Assembly (NCBI GenBank): GCA_035943995.1
Contig: DASZBS010000101.1
Coordinates: 1-64,000, forward strand
Length of the DNA: 64,000 nt
Direction of reading: 5' to 3'
Source: Vulcanimicrobium sp035943995
GTDB taxonomy: Bacteria > Vulcanimicrobiota > Vulcanimicrobiia > Vulcanimicrobiales > Vulcanimicrobiaceae
Part shown: positions 1-11,400 of the stretch, piece after piece
Position numbering within the stretch: position 1 is the stretch's first letter
Layout of the letters: each line of letters starts with the position of its first letter
Notes under the pieces: generated by a model
Seen by the model: the letters and a program-made list of their open reading frames with translations, nothing else
What the model was told of the DNA's origin: nothing
Database searches by the model: none
Program-made: the position numbers and the translations under genes

Positions 1-2
1 TC

Positions 3-716
3 ATGATCTCGAAGACGACCGACGTGCCGGCGATCGACGCGCTGCGCAACTACGGCCTGCGCAGCGACAAGACCAGCGGCAACAAGGAAGCCTTCCACGA
101 GTTCGTGCGCGACACGACGGTGCCGTTCCGCTCGCCGTTCCTGTCGAAAGTCGCGGAGATCGAAGACCACGCGCAACGCGGCGCGGAAGAGCTGCCGAAG
201 CTCGTCGCCGGCTATCAGACGCAGGCGACGTATCCGGCCACCCCGCTCGGCCGCAGCCTGGCGCTCGCGGCGCAGATCGTCGGCTCGAAGCTCGGCACGC
301 GCGTGCTGTACGTGCAGCACGGTTCGTTCGACACGCACGTCACGCAGAAGCAGACGCAGGAACGCCTCCTGGCCGACTTCGCGAACTCGATCGCGGCGTT
401 CTACCAAGACCTGGCCGCGCACGGCAACGACAAGCGCGTGCTCACGATGACGTTCAGCGAGTTCGGCCGCCGCGCGGCGGAGAACGCGAGCCGCGGCACG
501 GACCACGGCGAGGCGGCACCGGTGTTCATGATCGGCGGCGGCGTGAAGGGCGGCCTCTACGGCCAGCACCCGGACCTGAACCGCCTGAACGCGGGCAACC
601 TGGCATTCACGACGGACTTCCGCCAAGTCTACGCGACGGTACTCGAACGCTGGCTGGGCCGGCCGTCGGCAGCGATCGTCGGCGGAACGTTCCCAACGCT
701 GGCCGCACTCACCTGA
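3..716 (+). CDS. DUF1501 family protein, C-terminal part (cut by window start)
   Basis: This is the C-terminal ~237 residues of a DUF1501 protein, a sulfatase-like family of usually Tat-exported proteins of unknown function. The signature FSEFGRRAAENASRGTDHG (about residues 152-170 here), followed by a glycine-rich GGGVKGGLYG stretch, is characteristic, and YVQHGSFDTH precedes it. Full family members are about 400-500 residues, so the N-terminus and any signal peptide lie before base 1 and the first ATG seen at base 3 is internal. The last 88 bases overlap the 3' end of the convergent AbiEii gene. The family assignment is firm; no biochemical role is known to me. Confidence 0.85.
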   Translation: MISKTTDVPAIDALRNYGLRSDKTSGNKEAFHEFVRDTTVPFRSPFLSKVAEIEDHAQRGAEELPKLVAGYQTQATYPATPLGRSLALAAQIVGSKLGTRVLYVQHGSFDTHVTQKQTQERLLADFANSIAAFYQDLAAHGNDKRVLTMTFSEFGRRAAENASRGTDHGEAAPVFMIGGGVKGGLYGQHPDLNRLNAGNLAFTTDFRQVYATVLERWLGRPSAAIVGGTFPTLAALT

Positions 717-1615
717 CGGCGTACCTTCACCCCTCGCCGCTCACTTCGCGCGTTCAGCTCAGCTGTTGGCGCCACCATAAGAGATACTCCATCTATACGA
801 GCCAATAGGCGATTGAACTCTTGCTGGATTTCGTCGGGATCACTGTTCTTGTGTCCGACATCCTGTGCCAGTTCCCGGATTACCGTTGACCAGTGCGCGG
901 GAAACGTGAATTGATGAACCGGCCATTCGTGCGTCCCGCGCTCCGAGAATACGCGCGCGCAGGCTTTGCGGATCTCGTCGATCGGCGGCGCTAGCCGGCG
1001 CATCAGCAGAAGGACGTCCAGCACATCTCGAGCGCGAGTATTGGACCGCCCACGTGGTTCAGATTCCGTCAGCGCGTGAATTTTTTGCGCGATCTGCGTG
1101 GTGAGCGTAAGGCACGGGACCGATCGTGCGGTGCCGAGCCCCACGTCATGGAGTGCGGTCGTCGGCACGTCCTCCATCACGATGTCCGAAGCCGCTGCGG
1201 CCAAATCGACGTCGACGGTAGCCCAGGCGCGGCCTAGATGTTCAATTCGTACCTCGAACGTACGTGCACCGTTGTCGAGTAGGCGTGCCTCGCCTCGCCT
1301 TCGGAGTCGAAAACCGGGATATCCGACTTCCAGCGCACGGTCGAAGGCGGTAACGAGTTCCTCAGAAGGCGCGCACAGTCCGATGTCGAGATCTTTCGTT
1401 GCGCGAGCGCGAAGCCCGAGCCGGAGTTCTATGGCGACGCCGCCCTTGACGAAGAAGATCGGTATGACGCCTCGCGCGACGGCTTCGGTGAGTGTTTCGC
1501 AGATAATGCCGAAGCCTACGAGGTGGCGAACGCGTGCAAGGGTTGTGTTCCGCTCGCGCGCCAGGCTGGCCATTCGGCTCTCGAGCCCTCGCCGTTGTTC
1601 GCTCAGTCTAGGCAT
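629..1615 (-). CDS. AbiEii-family nucleotidyltransferase toxin (type IV TA)
   Basis: This 328-residue protein is the toxin half of an AbiE-type system. AbiEii enzymes are nucleotidyltransferase-fold proteins that arrest growth and contribute to phage abortive infection. The polymerase-beta-like motif is visible as FFVKGGVAIELR followed by RATKDLDIGL (about residues 55-80). I start at the ATG at 1615 because the antitoxin stop codon overlaps it by 8 nt, which implies coupling; the open frame upstream of 1615 is only the antitoxin read in another frame. The last ~30 codons run antisense into the DUF1501 gene, so the C-terminal tail (rich in S, R, A and P) is probably not native toxin sequence. 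Confidence 0.85.
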   Translation of the reverse strand: MPRLSEQRRGLESRMASLARERNTTLARVRHLVGFGIICETLTEAVARGVIPIFFVKGGVAIELRLGLRARATKDLDIGLCAPSEELVTAFDRALEVGYPGFRLRRRGEARLLDNGARTFEVRIEHLGRAWATVDVDLAAAASDIVMEDVPTTALHDVGLGTARSVPCLTLTTQIAQKIHALTESEPRGRSNTRARDVLDVLLLMRRLAPPIDEIRKACARVFSERGTHEWPVHQFTFPAHWSTVIRELAQDVGHKNSDPDEIQQEFNRLLARIDGVSLMVAPTAELNARSERRGVKVRRQVSAASVGNVPPTIAADGRPSQRSSTVA

Positions 1616-2189
1616 GATATGGCTCGAGTATTCCCGCGCCAAATTGCTCGACAAGCGGCTGCAGCTCGTCGTCGCGAAGTAAGTTTCGCTCGCGGGCCTC
1701 GGAAATGGCTTGATGGACGATGCCAAGTCCGCGAGTCGGAGCGATCTGCTCGATAGCACGCACGATCGAGATGGTCGGTACCCCGCGCTCGCTCGTACGA
1801 TCACGCTCGGGGACGTCCTCACTATGGATGCGCAACCACGCGGGGGTAGGGCGACGCGCACGAAAGCCCGCCGGAACGGTAATGTGAACAGACGCGGGGT
1901 TTAGATCGGAAAGTCCGTAGAGCTGGAGTGCGGAGTCATGGGAGATAACCGCGTAGTCGAGGTCTCGGTGCACGGTCGGCCACAGAATTGCTCGGTGGTA
2001 GTCTTGCAGATCGTTCTGTGGCCAATGGACGAGTCGATAAAGGCCGCGGTCGACGCGCTCCAGCCGACCACGATGCTTCAGTTGGACGACGATAGCTCTC
2101 TTGATGCCCGCCTCGTCGGCCTCGCCCGACGTGAAGTAGCCGTCATGCTCCGCGGCAATGCCGCGGAGGGTATCTTCCACGCGTCCCAC
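1608..2189 (-). CDS. AbiEi-like antitoxin / autorepressor
   Basis: This 193-residue protein precedes the AbiEii toxin, as antitoxin genes do in AbiE modules. The N-terminal ~75 residues form a winged-helix-like region (DGYFTSGEADEAGIKR, then LERVDRGLYRL), and the C-terminal part matches the AbiEi antitoxin region (YAVISHDSALQLYGLSDLNP, then VHITVPAGFR). In this family the protein neutralises the toxin and represses its own promoter by binding inverted repeats. A perfect 10+10 inverted repeat lies 9 nt upstream of the GTG start at 2189. A second GTG three codons in is an alternative start. Confidence 0.85.
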   Translation of the reverse strand: MGRVEDTLRGIAAEHDGYFTSGEADEAGIKRAIVVQLKHRGRLERVDRGLYRLVHWPQNDLQDYHRAILWPTVHRDLDYAVISHDSALQLYGLSDLNPASVHITVPAGFRARRPTPAWLRIHSEDVPERDRTSERGVPTISIVRAIEQIAPTRGLGIVHQAISEARERNLLRDDELQPLVEQFGAGILEPYHA

Positions 2190-2197
2190 TATGGCAG

Positions 2198-2220
2198 AAG
2201 TATAGCAAAATGCTATACTT
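2198..2220. promoter_or_regulatory. 10-bp perfect inverted repeat, likely AbiEi operator
   Basis: The arms AAGTATAGCA (2198-2207) and TGCTATACTT (2211-2220) are exact reverse complements separated by AAA. The repeat covers the spacer and -10 region of the promoter described below, so a bound dimer would block RNA polymerase. AbiEi proteins are known to bind inverted repeats in their promoters. The symmetry is directly visible; assigning AbiEi as the binder is inference. Confidence 0.7.
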
Positions 2221-2226
2221 TGTCCA
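2199..2226 (-). promoter_or_regulatory. Sigma-70-type promoter of the abiE pair
   Basis: On the minus strand, TGGACA (plus 2221-2226) and TATACT (plus 2199-2204) are separated by 16 bp. Each hexamer matches the consensus at five of six positions. The -10 box ends 9 nt before the GTG of the antitoxin gene, so the transcript would be leaderless or nearly so. The promoter sits between the antitoxin start and the end of the upstream secreted-protein gene at 2234. Confidence 0.65.
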
Positions 2227-2233
2227 GCGGCGG

Positions 2234-3001
2234 CTATCTACATCCGCTCGCCGCGGGGATGATTACCTTGGAAGCCGCGTCCTCGTATTTGGTCGTGAAG
2301 GCGGATATCTCGCCGAGGTCGCGGTCCATCAAATGCGCACCGTGCAGCGGTGAAACAGCGCCTCCGATTGCCTGGTTGGAGGCGCGTAGGAACGCGCTCA
2401 GCGGAGGCGCCGCCGCCGGCGAACCTCCGTTCGCGCTAACGATGGTCGACCCGAGCATGTGCTGCATGTTTTGCTCGGACTCGCTGAGTTGGCCGAAACG
2501 GCGCATGCGCTCGGTCTCGACGAACCCGTTCATCGCGCTGAGCTGAACCCGCTGCGCGACGAGCACGGCGGCCATCGCCGCGCGCAACTCGCGTAGCGTG
2601 CTCGCGTCCTCCGGTTTCGTCGCGGGGCCGGCGTCGAGCGCCGGCGATCTCAGCGCTGACTCGAGCGTGTCGACGTCCTTGACGATCTTGTCGACTTCAC
2701 GATCCATCTGCATCAGATGGAGATCGCGCGCGCTTTCCGAGTCGGTGACGACGTAGTCGAAGATGCGCTTGCGAATCCGGCCGAAGGACCGGTCGCTGTT
2801 GAGCGCCGCCGCGACGGCCGGCGCGATGGCGTGGCGGACCGCGGTACACACCGGCTTGGCCCGCGTCGTCCCGATCACCGGCAGCGTCGTCTCGACGGGA
2901 AGCGGTTCGAAGTTGAACGGACTGCCCGGCATCGGCGCCGGTGCGGGAGCCGGCGTCGCGGCAGCGGCGAGCAGTGCCCCGAGGACGAGGAAAGCCAGCA
3001 T
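2234..3001 (-). CDS. Secreted protein of unknown function
   Basis: This 255-residue protein begins with a short signal peptide (hydrophobic LAFLVLGALLAAAA) followed by a proline/alanine-rich stretch (TPAPAPAPMPGSP), then a soluble, largely helical region of charged segments. Two cysteines (about residue 52 and near the C-terminus) could form a disulfide after export. I recognise no family. It runs in the direction of the abiE pair but is separated from it by the abiE promoter, and it is divergent from the SGNH hydrolase gene; 128 bp between the two starts must hold both promoters. The function is unknown. Confidence 0.65.
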   Translation of the reverse strand: MLAFLVLGALLAAAATPAPAPAPMPGSPFNFEPLPVETTLPVIGTTRAKPVCTAVRHAIAPAVAAALNSDRSFGRIRKRIFDYVVTDSESARDLHLMQMDREVDKIVKDVDTLESALRSPALDAGPATKPEDASTLRELRAAMAAVLVAQRVQLSAMNGFVETERMRRFGQLSESEQNMQHMLGSTIVSANGGSPAAAPPLSAFLRASNQAIGGAVSPLHGAHLMDRDLGEISAFTTKYEDAASKVIIPAASGCR

Positions 3002-3128
3002 GTGCGCCTCTTCGGAATCAGCAGCGATCGGGATGTTTCGACGTCACGTTTCCGTTCACCGCCGGACGTCGCGCGCGTGTGCAAAGACCATGCCAACTGG
3101 GCGGACGTCGCCACGGGCGGCGGCGAAG

Positions 3129-4223
3129 ATGAGATCCGTGACCACCACCGATATCATGCCGCCTGCCGTCAACTCGAAGCCGTCCGTCCGCCCCGAATCG
3201 ATCTACGTCGTGGGCGACAGCCATTCGCTCGCGTACAATTTGCGTCTCTACACCACCGGCGACGATCGCCAATTCCTCTTTCAGTCTCTTTACGCCGGGC
3301 TCAGCGCGTCCGTTTGCGCCGGCAGCGACGGCGAACTCTCGCCGGCACTCGCCGCGCCGCTCTCGCGCGCGGGACTTTTGGTCAAAGTCGACGGCCGGTA
3401 TGAAGCATTCCATCGTACCGAGGACCCGCAGTCGCGCCTGTTCGCGCAGATGGAAGACCGGCCACGAGTCGATCCGCCCATCGTTCTCAGCATCGGCGGG
3501 TTGGACGTCATGCATTTCGGCGTCAGCCTTTCGAAAATCGACGACATCGCTCTTCCGCCCGCGCTTACCGAATCCACCGGTCCCTTGTCCGAGCCCGCGC
3601 TTTTTGAAGCCATGCCCTTCGACGACGCGGTCTTGATCTTTTCCGACCGTATGCTGCCGCTGGCGCAAGGGCTTCGCGAGCTGCAGCACCACGGGTTTAC
3701 GCGTCTCGCGTTGCTTTCGCTGGCTCCGCCGACGCCGAACGATGAAGCGTTCCGCGCGATGAGGGCAACCCTCGGACTCACCGAGACGGCAAGTCACGCT
3801 ACACTGTCATGGCGCTCCAAATGCGCGCTGGTCGCGAACGCCGTGCTGGCCTCGATCGCTCGCGAAACAGGCGTTCTCTTCGTGGATCGCTGGAGCGATC
3901 AAGTGCGCAACGGCGTGGCGCTACCGGGTTTACTCGACGATTGGATGCACTTGAGCACGTGGGCGTCGGACGCGACGGCGCTCGCGATCATCGACCGTTT
4001 CGGCGGAGCTCCGGTCGTTCCGCAATCGCCGCCTGCGAACTACCAGGTGTACTTCGAGGACCCGAGCGTCCCCGGCGGCATCCGCGAGCATACGATCGAT
4101 CATGCCGATTTCACCGCCCTCAGAGACGCGCGGGGCGACGCGTTGGTCCCCCTCAACGATATCAACGAGCTGACGCGCATGTGGGTGAACCGCGCGCGAG
4201 TCGTGCGGATCGTCGGCGTCTAG
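3129..4223 (+). CDS. SGNH/GDSL-like hydrolase domain protein
   Basis: This protein of about 364 residues opens with YVVGDSHSLAYN, a GDSx nucleophile block of SGNH hydrolases (probable Ser in GDSHS). SIGGLDVMHFG is a plausible block III region, and DDWMHLST near residue 275 supplies the DxxH pair expected of the catalytic Asp and His. The frame stays open to 2763, but residues before the ATG at 3129 are low-complexity Arg/Ala/Ser that overlap the divergent secreted gene, so I start at 3129. An ATG 27 bases downstream is an alternative. The ~80-residue C-terminal tail (to VRIVGV) has no known match. The substrate is not predictable; esterase or acyltransferase are options. Confidence 0.65.
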   Translation: MRSVTTTDIMPPAVNSKPSVRPESIYVVGDSHSLAYNLRLYTTGDDRQFLFQSLYAGLSASVCAGSDGELSPALAAPLSRAGLLVKVDGRYEAFHRTEDPQSRLFAQMEDRPRVDPPIVLSIGGLDVMHFGVSLSKIDDIALPPALTESTGPLSEPALFEAMPFDDAVLIFSDRMLPLAQGLRELQHHGFTRLALLSLAPPTPNDEAFRAMRATLGLTETASHATLSWRSKCALVANAVLASIARETGVLFVDRWSDQVRNGVALPGLLDDWMHLSTWASDATALAIIDRFGGAPVVPQSPPANYQVYFEDPSVPGGIREHTIDHADFTALRDARGDALVPLNDINELTRMWVNRARVVRIVGV

Positions 4224-4237
4224 GAGCGCGTCGTGCG

Positions 4238-5215
4238 CTACGCCTCACGCACTCGTACGACGCCCTTGCCGACCAGCCGGCGCTCGTGCAAGTCCGCGAC
4301 GGCCTGCGGCGCGTCGGCGAACGCGTACGTCGCGTCGATGCGCGGTTGCAGCTTGCCCTCGCGCATCAGCGCGAACATCGCATCGAAGTTCTCGCGGTTG
4401 TGCGCGGGGTTGCGCGACGCCCAGTCGCCCCAGTATACGCCGAGCACGTCGAGCTCTTTGAGCAGGATCCGGTTCGCCGGAATCTGCGGGATCGTGCCGC
4501 CCGCGAAGCCCACGACCAGCAGCCGCGCGTCGCGCGCCGCCGCGCGCAGGGCCGCGTCGAACTGCTCGCCGCCGACATTATCGATCGCGACATCGATCCC
4601 ACCGCCGCTCGCCTTCTTCACCGCGTCGACGAGATCGGCCGCGTCCGCGTTGAGCACGAAGTCCGCTCCGGCGCGCTTTGCCGCCGCGCGTTTCGCATCG
4701 GAGCTCGCGGTGCCGATGACGTTCGCGCCGAGCGCTTTCGCGAGGTCCACCGACGCCGTTCCGACGCCGCCGCCCGCGCCGCTCACGTAGAGCCATTCGC
4801 CCGCGCGCAGCGCCGCGCGGTCGACGAGCGCGTGATACGCCGTGCCGTACGTCAAGATCATCCCGGCCGCGGTGACGAAGTCGAGCGTCTCCGGCAGCAC
4901 GACCGTCGTCGCCGCGCTCGCGACGGCGCGCTCCGCGAAACCACCCATCACGCCGGCGGCGACACGGTCGCCGACGCGCGGCTCGCGCACGCCCTCGCCG
5001 ACCGCCGCGACGATCCCCGCCACTTCGACGCCCGGGCTGAACGGCAGCGGCGGCTTCACCTGATACAGCCCCTGCACCAGCAGCACATCGGGGAAGTTCA
5101 CGCCCGCCGCGTACACGTCGATGACGATCTGGCCCGGTCCGGCCTGCGGTTCGGGCGCGTCGGCGAGCACGAGGTCCTTCGGCGGCCCGTAGGCGCGGCA
5201 CACGATCGCTTTCAT
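4238..5215 (-). CDS. Zinc-independent NADPH:quinone oxidoreductase (MDR family)
   Basis: This 325-residue medium-chain dehydrogenase/reductase resembles quinone oxidoreductases and enoyl reductases. It has the N-terminal GroES-like domain (GVNFPDVLLVQGLYQ, PFSPGVEVAGIV) and the cofactor fold with SGAGGGVGTASVDLAKALGA (about residues 140-160). The cysteine/histidine zinc ligands of alcohol dehydrogenases are missing, which is normal for the QOR branch. I chose the ATG at 5215 because MKAIVCRAYGPP is the usual family start; the open frame further upstream overlaps the divergent MaoC gene. The 52-bp gap to that gene must hold both start regions. Reduction of quinones or enones with NADPH is expected. 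Confidence 0.85.
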   Translation of the reverse strand: MKAIVCRAYGPPKDLVLADAPEPQAGPGQIVIDVYAAGVNFPDVLLVQGLYQVKPPLPFSPGVEVAGIVAAVGEGVREPRVGDRVAAGVMGGFAERAVASAATTVVLPETLDFVTAAGMILTYGTAYHALVDRAALRAGEWLYVSGAGGGVGTASVDLAKALGANVIGTASSDAKRAAAKRAGADFVLNADAADLVDAVKKASGGGIDVAIDNVGGEQFDAALRAAARDARLLVVGFAGGTIPQIPANRILLKELDVLGVYWGDWASRNPAHNRENFDAMFALMREGKLQPRIDATYAFADAPQAVADLHERRLVGKGVVRVREA

Positions 5216-5267
5216 CCGCCGGTGCTTGCGAAGCGGGACGAACGTTTCCTCGTCCGAAGCGCACGGG

Positions 5268-5747
5268 ATGCCGCCAACCGTCTTCACCAGCGTCGCCGAC
5301 CTCGAGCGCATGCGCGGTCAGCGCGTCGGCGAGAGCGCGTGGCGCACCGTCACGCAAGAGCTCGTCGACGAGTTCGCGCACGTGAGCGGCGACCACCAGT
5401 GGATCCACGTCGATCCCGAGCGCGCGCGGCGCGAGTCGCCGTTCAAAACGACCATCGCACACGGCTTTCTGACGCTCAGCCTCTTGTCATCCATGAGCGC
5501 AGAGGTCATCAGCATGCGGAACCCGCGGTTCGGCTTGAACTACGGCTTCGACCGCCTACGCTTCGTATCGCCGGTACCCGTCGGTTCCCAGATTCGCGGC
5601 ACGTTCGCGATCGAAGACGTCCGCGCGCTCGACGACGGCGCGCAGATCACGTGGCGCGCCGAAGTCGAGGTCCGCGATGCGCCCAAACCCGCGCTGTCGG
5701 CGCTGTGGCTGACGCGCGTCGTGTTCGCTCCGCCGATCAGCGCTTGA
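5268..5747 (+). CDS. MaoC-like (R)-enoyl-CoA hydratase
   Basis: This 159-residue single hot-dog protein carries the hydratase-2 pattern: FAHVSGDHQWIHVDPERA with the catalytic Asp and His, then FKTTIAHGFLTLSLL. It closely resembles NodN/MaoC-type proteins that hydrate trans-2-enoyl-CoA to (R)-3-hydroxyacyl-CoA, a route to PHA monomers; PHA synthase genes lie elsewhere in this window. The ATG at 5268 gives the normal length; an ATG at 5226 would add 14 atypical residues. It is divergent from the quinone oxidoreductase, and its last 11 bases overlap the convergent downstream gene. Confidence 0.85.
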   Translation: MPPTVFTSVADLERMRGQRVGESAWRTVTQELVDEFAHVSGDHQWIHVDPERARRESPFKTTIAHGFLTLSLLSSMSAEVISMRNPRFGLNYGFDRLRFVSPVPVGSQIRGTFAIEDVRALDDGAQITWRAEVEVRDAPKPALSALWLTRVVFAPPISA

Positions 5748-6486
5748 CGAAGTCGCTTATCGCAACCTCATACTCGTTCTCCGCCGCATCGTATTTCACG
5801 CTGTACTTCGTCGGGTAGTATCCGTGCTGCTTGACCGACACGGGTTGCGGAAACGCGCCGGCCTTGCCGGCCTTGCTGACGAGCCAGTCTTTGGTGAACA
5901 TCACCTCGAAGAACGCCAGGTCGCCGTTCCAGTAGCCGATGAGCGGCGACACGGTGAACTTCCCGTGGTTGAATTCCGGCTGCTCGTGCGGAATGGCATG
6001 CATGCCCATCCCCGGGACGTAGCCCGGTGCGAGGATGACACCGCGCGGCAGCGTGCCTTTGGAGGGCATGATCTTGCCGGCGGGGGCGTTCGGCACGATG
6101 CTGCCGCGCACGGCCTCGGTGATCGTGTAGAAGTGCACGTCGAAATGAGGCGTGTCGTACACGTGCTCCGGCTCGTGACCCATCGGATGCCATTGGAGGT
6201 TCGCGGTCTGCACCAGGCCGCCGCCTTGAACCGGGTACACGGCTTCGGAGCGTTTCTGCGGCAACGTGCCGATCAATGCAGCGGGAATGACGAGTGCGAT
6301 GGACGTCGGATGCTTTTTTGCGTCGAGTTGCACGACCGGCTTCGCACCGGTGTTCTTCCACGGGACCGGCGGCGCGTTCATGTCGGGCGACATCGCGGCA
6401 AAGGACGATGCCGCGAATCCCAGCGTAGCGATACAGCCGGCTGCAAACGCAGCGGCAGCGGGTCGTGCCAAGGTACTGCTCCTCAT
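5737..6486 (-). CDS. Exported DUF5602/TTHB210-like protein
   Basis: This 249-residue protein has a signal peptide (MRSSTLARPAAAAFAAG followed by a hydrophobic core, cleavage probably near SSFAA). The mature part contains HPMGHEPEHVYDTPHFDVHF, a histidine-rich block that I associate with the DUF5602 (TTHB210-like) family, and a second part near GYVPGMGMHAIPHEQPEF. The clustered His and Met residues suggest metal binding, but that is inference. I start at the ATG at 6486, which precedes the signal peptide directly; the frame extends to 6606 but that part overlaps the upstream region of the acyl-CoA dehydrogenase. The function is unknown. Confidence 0.7.
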   Translation of the reverse strand: MRSSTLARPAAAAFAAGCIATLGFAASSFAAMSPDMNAPPVPWKNTGAKPVVQLDAKKHPTSIALVIPAALIGTLPQKRSEAVYPVQGGGLVQTANLQWHPMGHEPEHVYDTPHFDVHFYTITEAVRGSIVPNAPAGKIMPSKGTLPRGVILAPGYVPGMGMHAIPHEQPEFNHGKFTVSPLIGYWNGDLAFFEVMFTKDWLVSKAGKAGAFPQPVSVKQHGYYPTKYSVKYDAAENEYEVAISDFVKR

Positions 6487-6586
6487 AGGTACCGCCGCAA
6501 CCGCACAGCAGGCAGGGGTGTTCGGTCGAGCCGGTTCGTTCTTCCGACGGGGACGCCCTTGACGTGCCTGCAATAGGGAGGACGCC

Positions 6587-8386
<1,800 letters not shown>

Positions 8387-8409
8387 GCCTCGATCCGCGG
8401 CCGAACCGG

Positions 8410-8431
8410 GCCTCCGAACGAATACGGAGGC
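8410..8431. repeat. 7-bp inverted repeat between acyl-CoA dehydrogenase and protease genes
   Basis: GCCTCCG (8410-8416) and CGGAGGC (8425-8431) are exact reverse complements with an 8-nt loop. No T-run follows on either side, so a classical intrinsic terminator is not supported. It lies in the 5' leader of the protease gene, 30 nt before its ATG, and could affect that messenger. Confidence 0.4.
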
Positions 8432-8460
8432 GCCACGCCGCGAGGTGCGAATCCCGCGGG

Positions 8461-11400
8461 ATGCTCGTTCGCCGCGTCCTCACCATAGCGACGCTCGTCG
8501 CGTGCCTCGTGGCCGGCCTGCCGGTTTCGACGAACGCCGCCGACGTCACGTCCGATCTCGCTCCGACCTTCGCGGAGCCGTCCGTCTCGCCGGATCATGC
8601 GGAGATCGCGTTCGTCTCCGGCGGCGACGTGTGGAGCGTGCCGTCGGCGGGCGGCACGGCGCGCCTGCTCGCCGCCACCGGCGGCGCCGCGCACCGGCCG
8701 CTGTTCTCCCCCGACGGGAAGCGGCTCGCGTTCGTGTCGACGCAGCCGGGTGCGAGCGGCGTGTACGTGCTGACGCTCGACGGCGGCACGCTGCGGCGCG
8801 TCACCCACGACGATCAGCCGTCCGAGCTGAGCGCGTGGTCGGCCGACGGGCGGTTCGTGTACTTCTCGTCCGCGTCGCACAACATCGCGAGCACCGCGGA
8901 CATATACCGTGTCGCGGTGGAAGGCGGCACGCCGATGCGCGTGCTGCACGAAGACTACGTGCCGGAGACGGCCGCGGCGCCGTCGCCCGACGGTGCGGCG
9001 ATCGCGTTCGTGCGCAACGGGTTTGCGCAGTGGTGGCGGCGCGGTCACAGCCACATGGACGAGAGCGAGATCGTGGTCGCGCATCCGGCCGCGCGCAGCT
9101 TCGAGACCGTCGTGTCCGGTGCGTCGAAGAACCTCTGGCCCATGTGGGCTCCCGACGGCCGCACGCTGTACTTCGTGTCCGACCGCGCCGGCAGTGACGA
9201 GCTGTGGGCGCGCGGCGCCGACGCGCGCGTGCGCCAACTGACGTCGCTGCACGGCGGGCGCGTGCTGTGGCCGTCCATCTCGCGCGACGGCAAGCTGATC
9301 GCGTTCGAGCGCGCGATGAAGGTCTGGACGTACGACGTCGACAGCGGCACGACGCGTCAGCTCGGGATCGTGCCGCGCGGTCTGCCCGCCGTCGTCACGC
9401 AGCGCCACGTCACGCAGACGAACCGCTTCACGTCGTTGGGGCTTTCGCCCGACGGCAAGAAGATCGCGTTCGTCGGCCGCGGCCGCATCTTCGCCGCGAG
9501 CGCCACCGAAGGCGGCGAGGCGCAGCTCGTCACGACGCGCGAAGACGCCGCGTACGACGTCCCGGTGTGGGCGGCCGGCAGCCGCCGTATCGCGTACGTC
9601 GTCGACCGCGGCACCGAACAGGCGATCGCGACGTACGATTTCCCCGACGGCCCGCAGCGCGTGCTCACGCCGGCCGGTCACCACGACGACTACCCGCATT
9701 GGTCGCCCGACGGCAAGTCGCTCGCGTTCGTGCGCGACGGCCGCGAGCTGCACGTGATGGACGTCGCGACGCACGCCGACCGCGTCGTCGCGCACGGCAT
9801 CATGGACCGCCGCCCGTTCGGCGACATGGGCGACATCGCGTTCTCGCCGGCCGGCGATTGGATCGCGTACGCCGATCAGGACCGCGGCGGCTACACCAAC
9901 GCATACGTCGTGCGCGCCGCCGGCGGCACGCCGCGCGCCGTGACGTTCTTGCCCAACGGCAACGGCGGCCCGCTGGCGTGGGCGCCCGACGGCACGCGCC
10001 TCTTCATCGTCACGTCGCAGCGCACGGAGAACAGCACGATCGCGCAGATCGATCTGATCCCGCGCTCGCCGCGCTTCCGCGAGGACGCGTTCCGCAAGCT
10101 CTTCCCGGACGAGGCGCCGCGTCAGGAGCTGCCGTCGCGCGCGATCCCCACGCCGCCGCCCAGCGCATCGCCGAAACCGCAAGGCGTCGCGTCACCGGCG
10201 CCGTCCGCCGCGCCCAAGCGCGAGACGACGATCGACTTCAACGACATCCGCGAGCGCGTCAGCTTCGTGCAAACCGGTCTCGACGTGCAGCGCGTGGTCG
10301 TCACGCCGGATTCCAAGACGCTCGTGCTCGTCGCGAACGCCGCGAGCCAGGAGAACCTATACGCGTTCTCCATCGACGAGACGTCGACCGACGAGCAAGT
10401 CGCCAAGCAGCTCACCAGCACGGCGGGCCACAAGGCCGACGTCGCGATCGCGCCGGACGGCCGTTCCGCGATCTACCTCGACGCCGGTCGCGCGTTCGTC
10501 GCCGACCTCGGCGGCAAGGGCGCAAAGCCGCTCGGGCTCGCCGCGGAGCTCGACGTCGACTTCGCGCACGACAAGCCCGTCGTGTTCGCGCAGGCGTGGT
10601 CGCTGCTCGACCGCTGGTATGCGGACCCGGGCTTTCACGGCGCGAACTGGAACGCCGTGCGCAGCGAGTACGAACCGTACGCGCTCGCGGCGCGCACGCC
10701 GCAAGAGTTCTACCGCGTGCTGTCGCTGATGATCGGCGAGCTGAACTCCTCGCACACCGGCATCCGCCCGCCGACGACGCCCGGCGCGCCGGTCTCCACG
10801 ACGGGGCGGCTCGGCGTCGATTGGGACACCGCCGAGTACGAGCGCACCGGGCGGCTGCGCATCGCAGCGCTCGTCCCGCTCGGACCCGCCGTAGTGGCCG
10901 GTCACATCGCGCCCGGCGACGACGTGCTCGCGGTGGACGGGCGCACCGCCGACCGCACCACCGACGTCGACGAGCTGCTCGCGAACCGCATCGGCAAGCG
11001 CACCGAGCTGCGCATCGCGCCGCGCGGCGACGCCGCCGCGGCGCGCACGGTCGTCGTGCAGCCCGTCGACCGCGCCACGGAGGAGCAGCTGCGCTATCGT
11101 GCGTGGGTGGCGACCCGGCGCGCATACGTCGAGCGCATCAGCGGCGGACGGCTCGGCTACGTGCACATCTACGACATGGGACCCGACGCGCTCGCGAAGT
11201 TCTACGCCGACCTCGACGTGCAGAACCGCGCGAAGGCGGGCGTGGTCGTGGACATCCGCAACAACAACGGCGGCTTCGTCGACCCGTACGCCGTCGACGT
11301 GCTCACGCGCCGCGAGTACCTCACGTTCAAATCGCGTTTCGGCTACGATGCGCCGGAACGCACGTCGCTGGGCGAACGTGCGCTCGACCGGCCGACGGTG

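Noticed and set aside
1616..1861. Upstream extension of the AbiEii frame
   Set aside because: It lies inside the AbiEi gene in another frame and has no toxin homology; the coupled ATG at 1615 fits.
4578..5462. Large minus-strand frame overlapping the quinone oxidoreductase
   Set aside because: Highly Arg-rich with no domain pattern; out-of-frame shadow of a clear gene.
8440..8462. GGTGCGAATCCCGCGGG, resembling a tRNA T-arm
   Set aside because: It lacks the TTC of the T-loop and no acceptor, D or anticodon stems pair with it.
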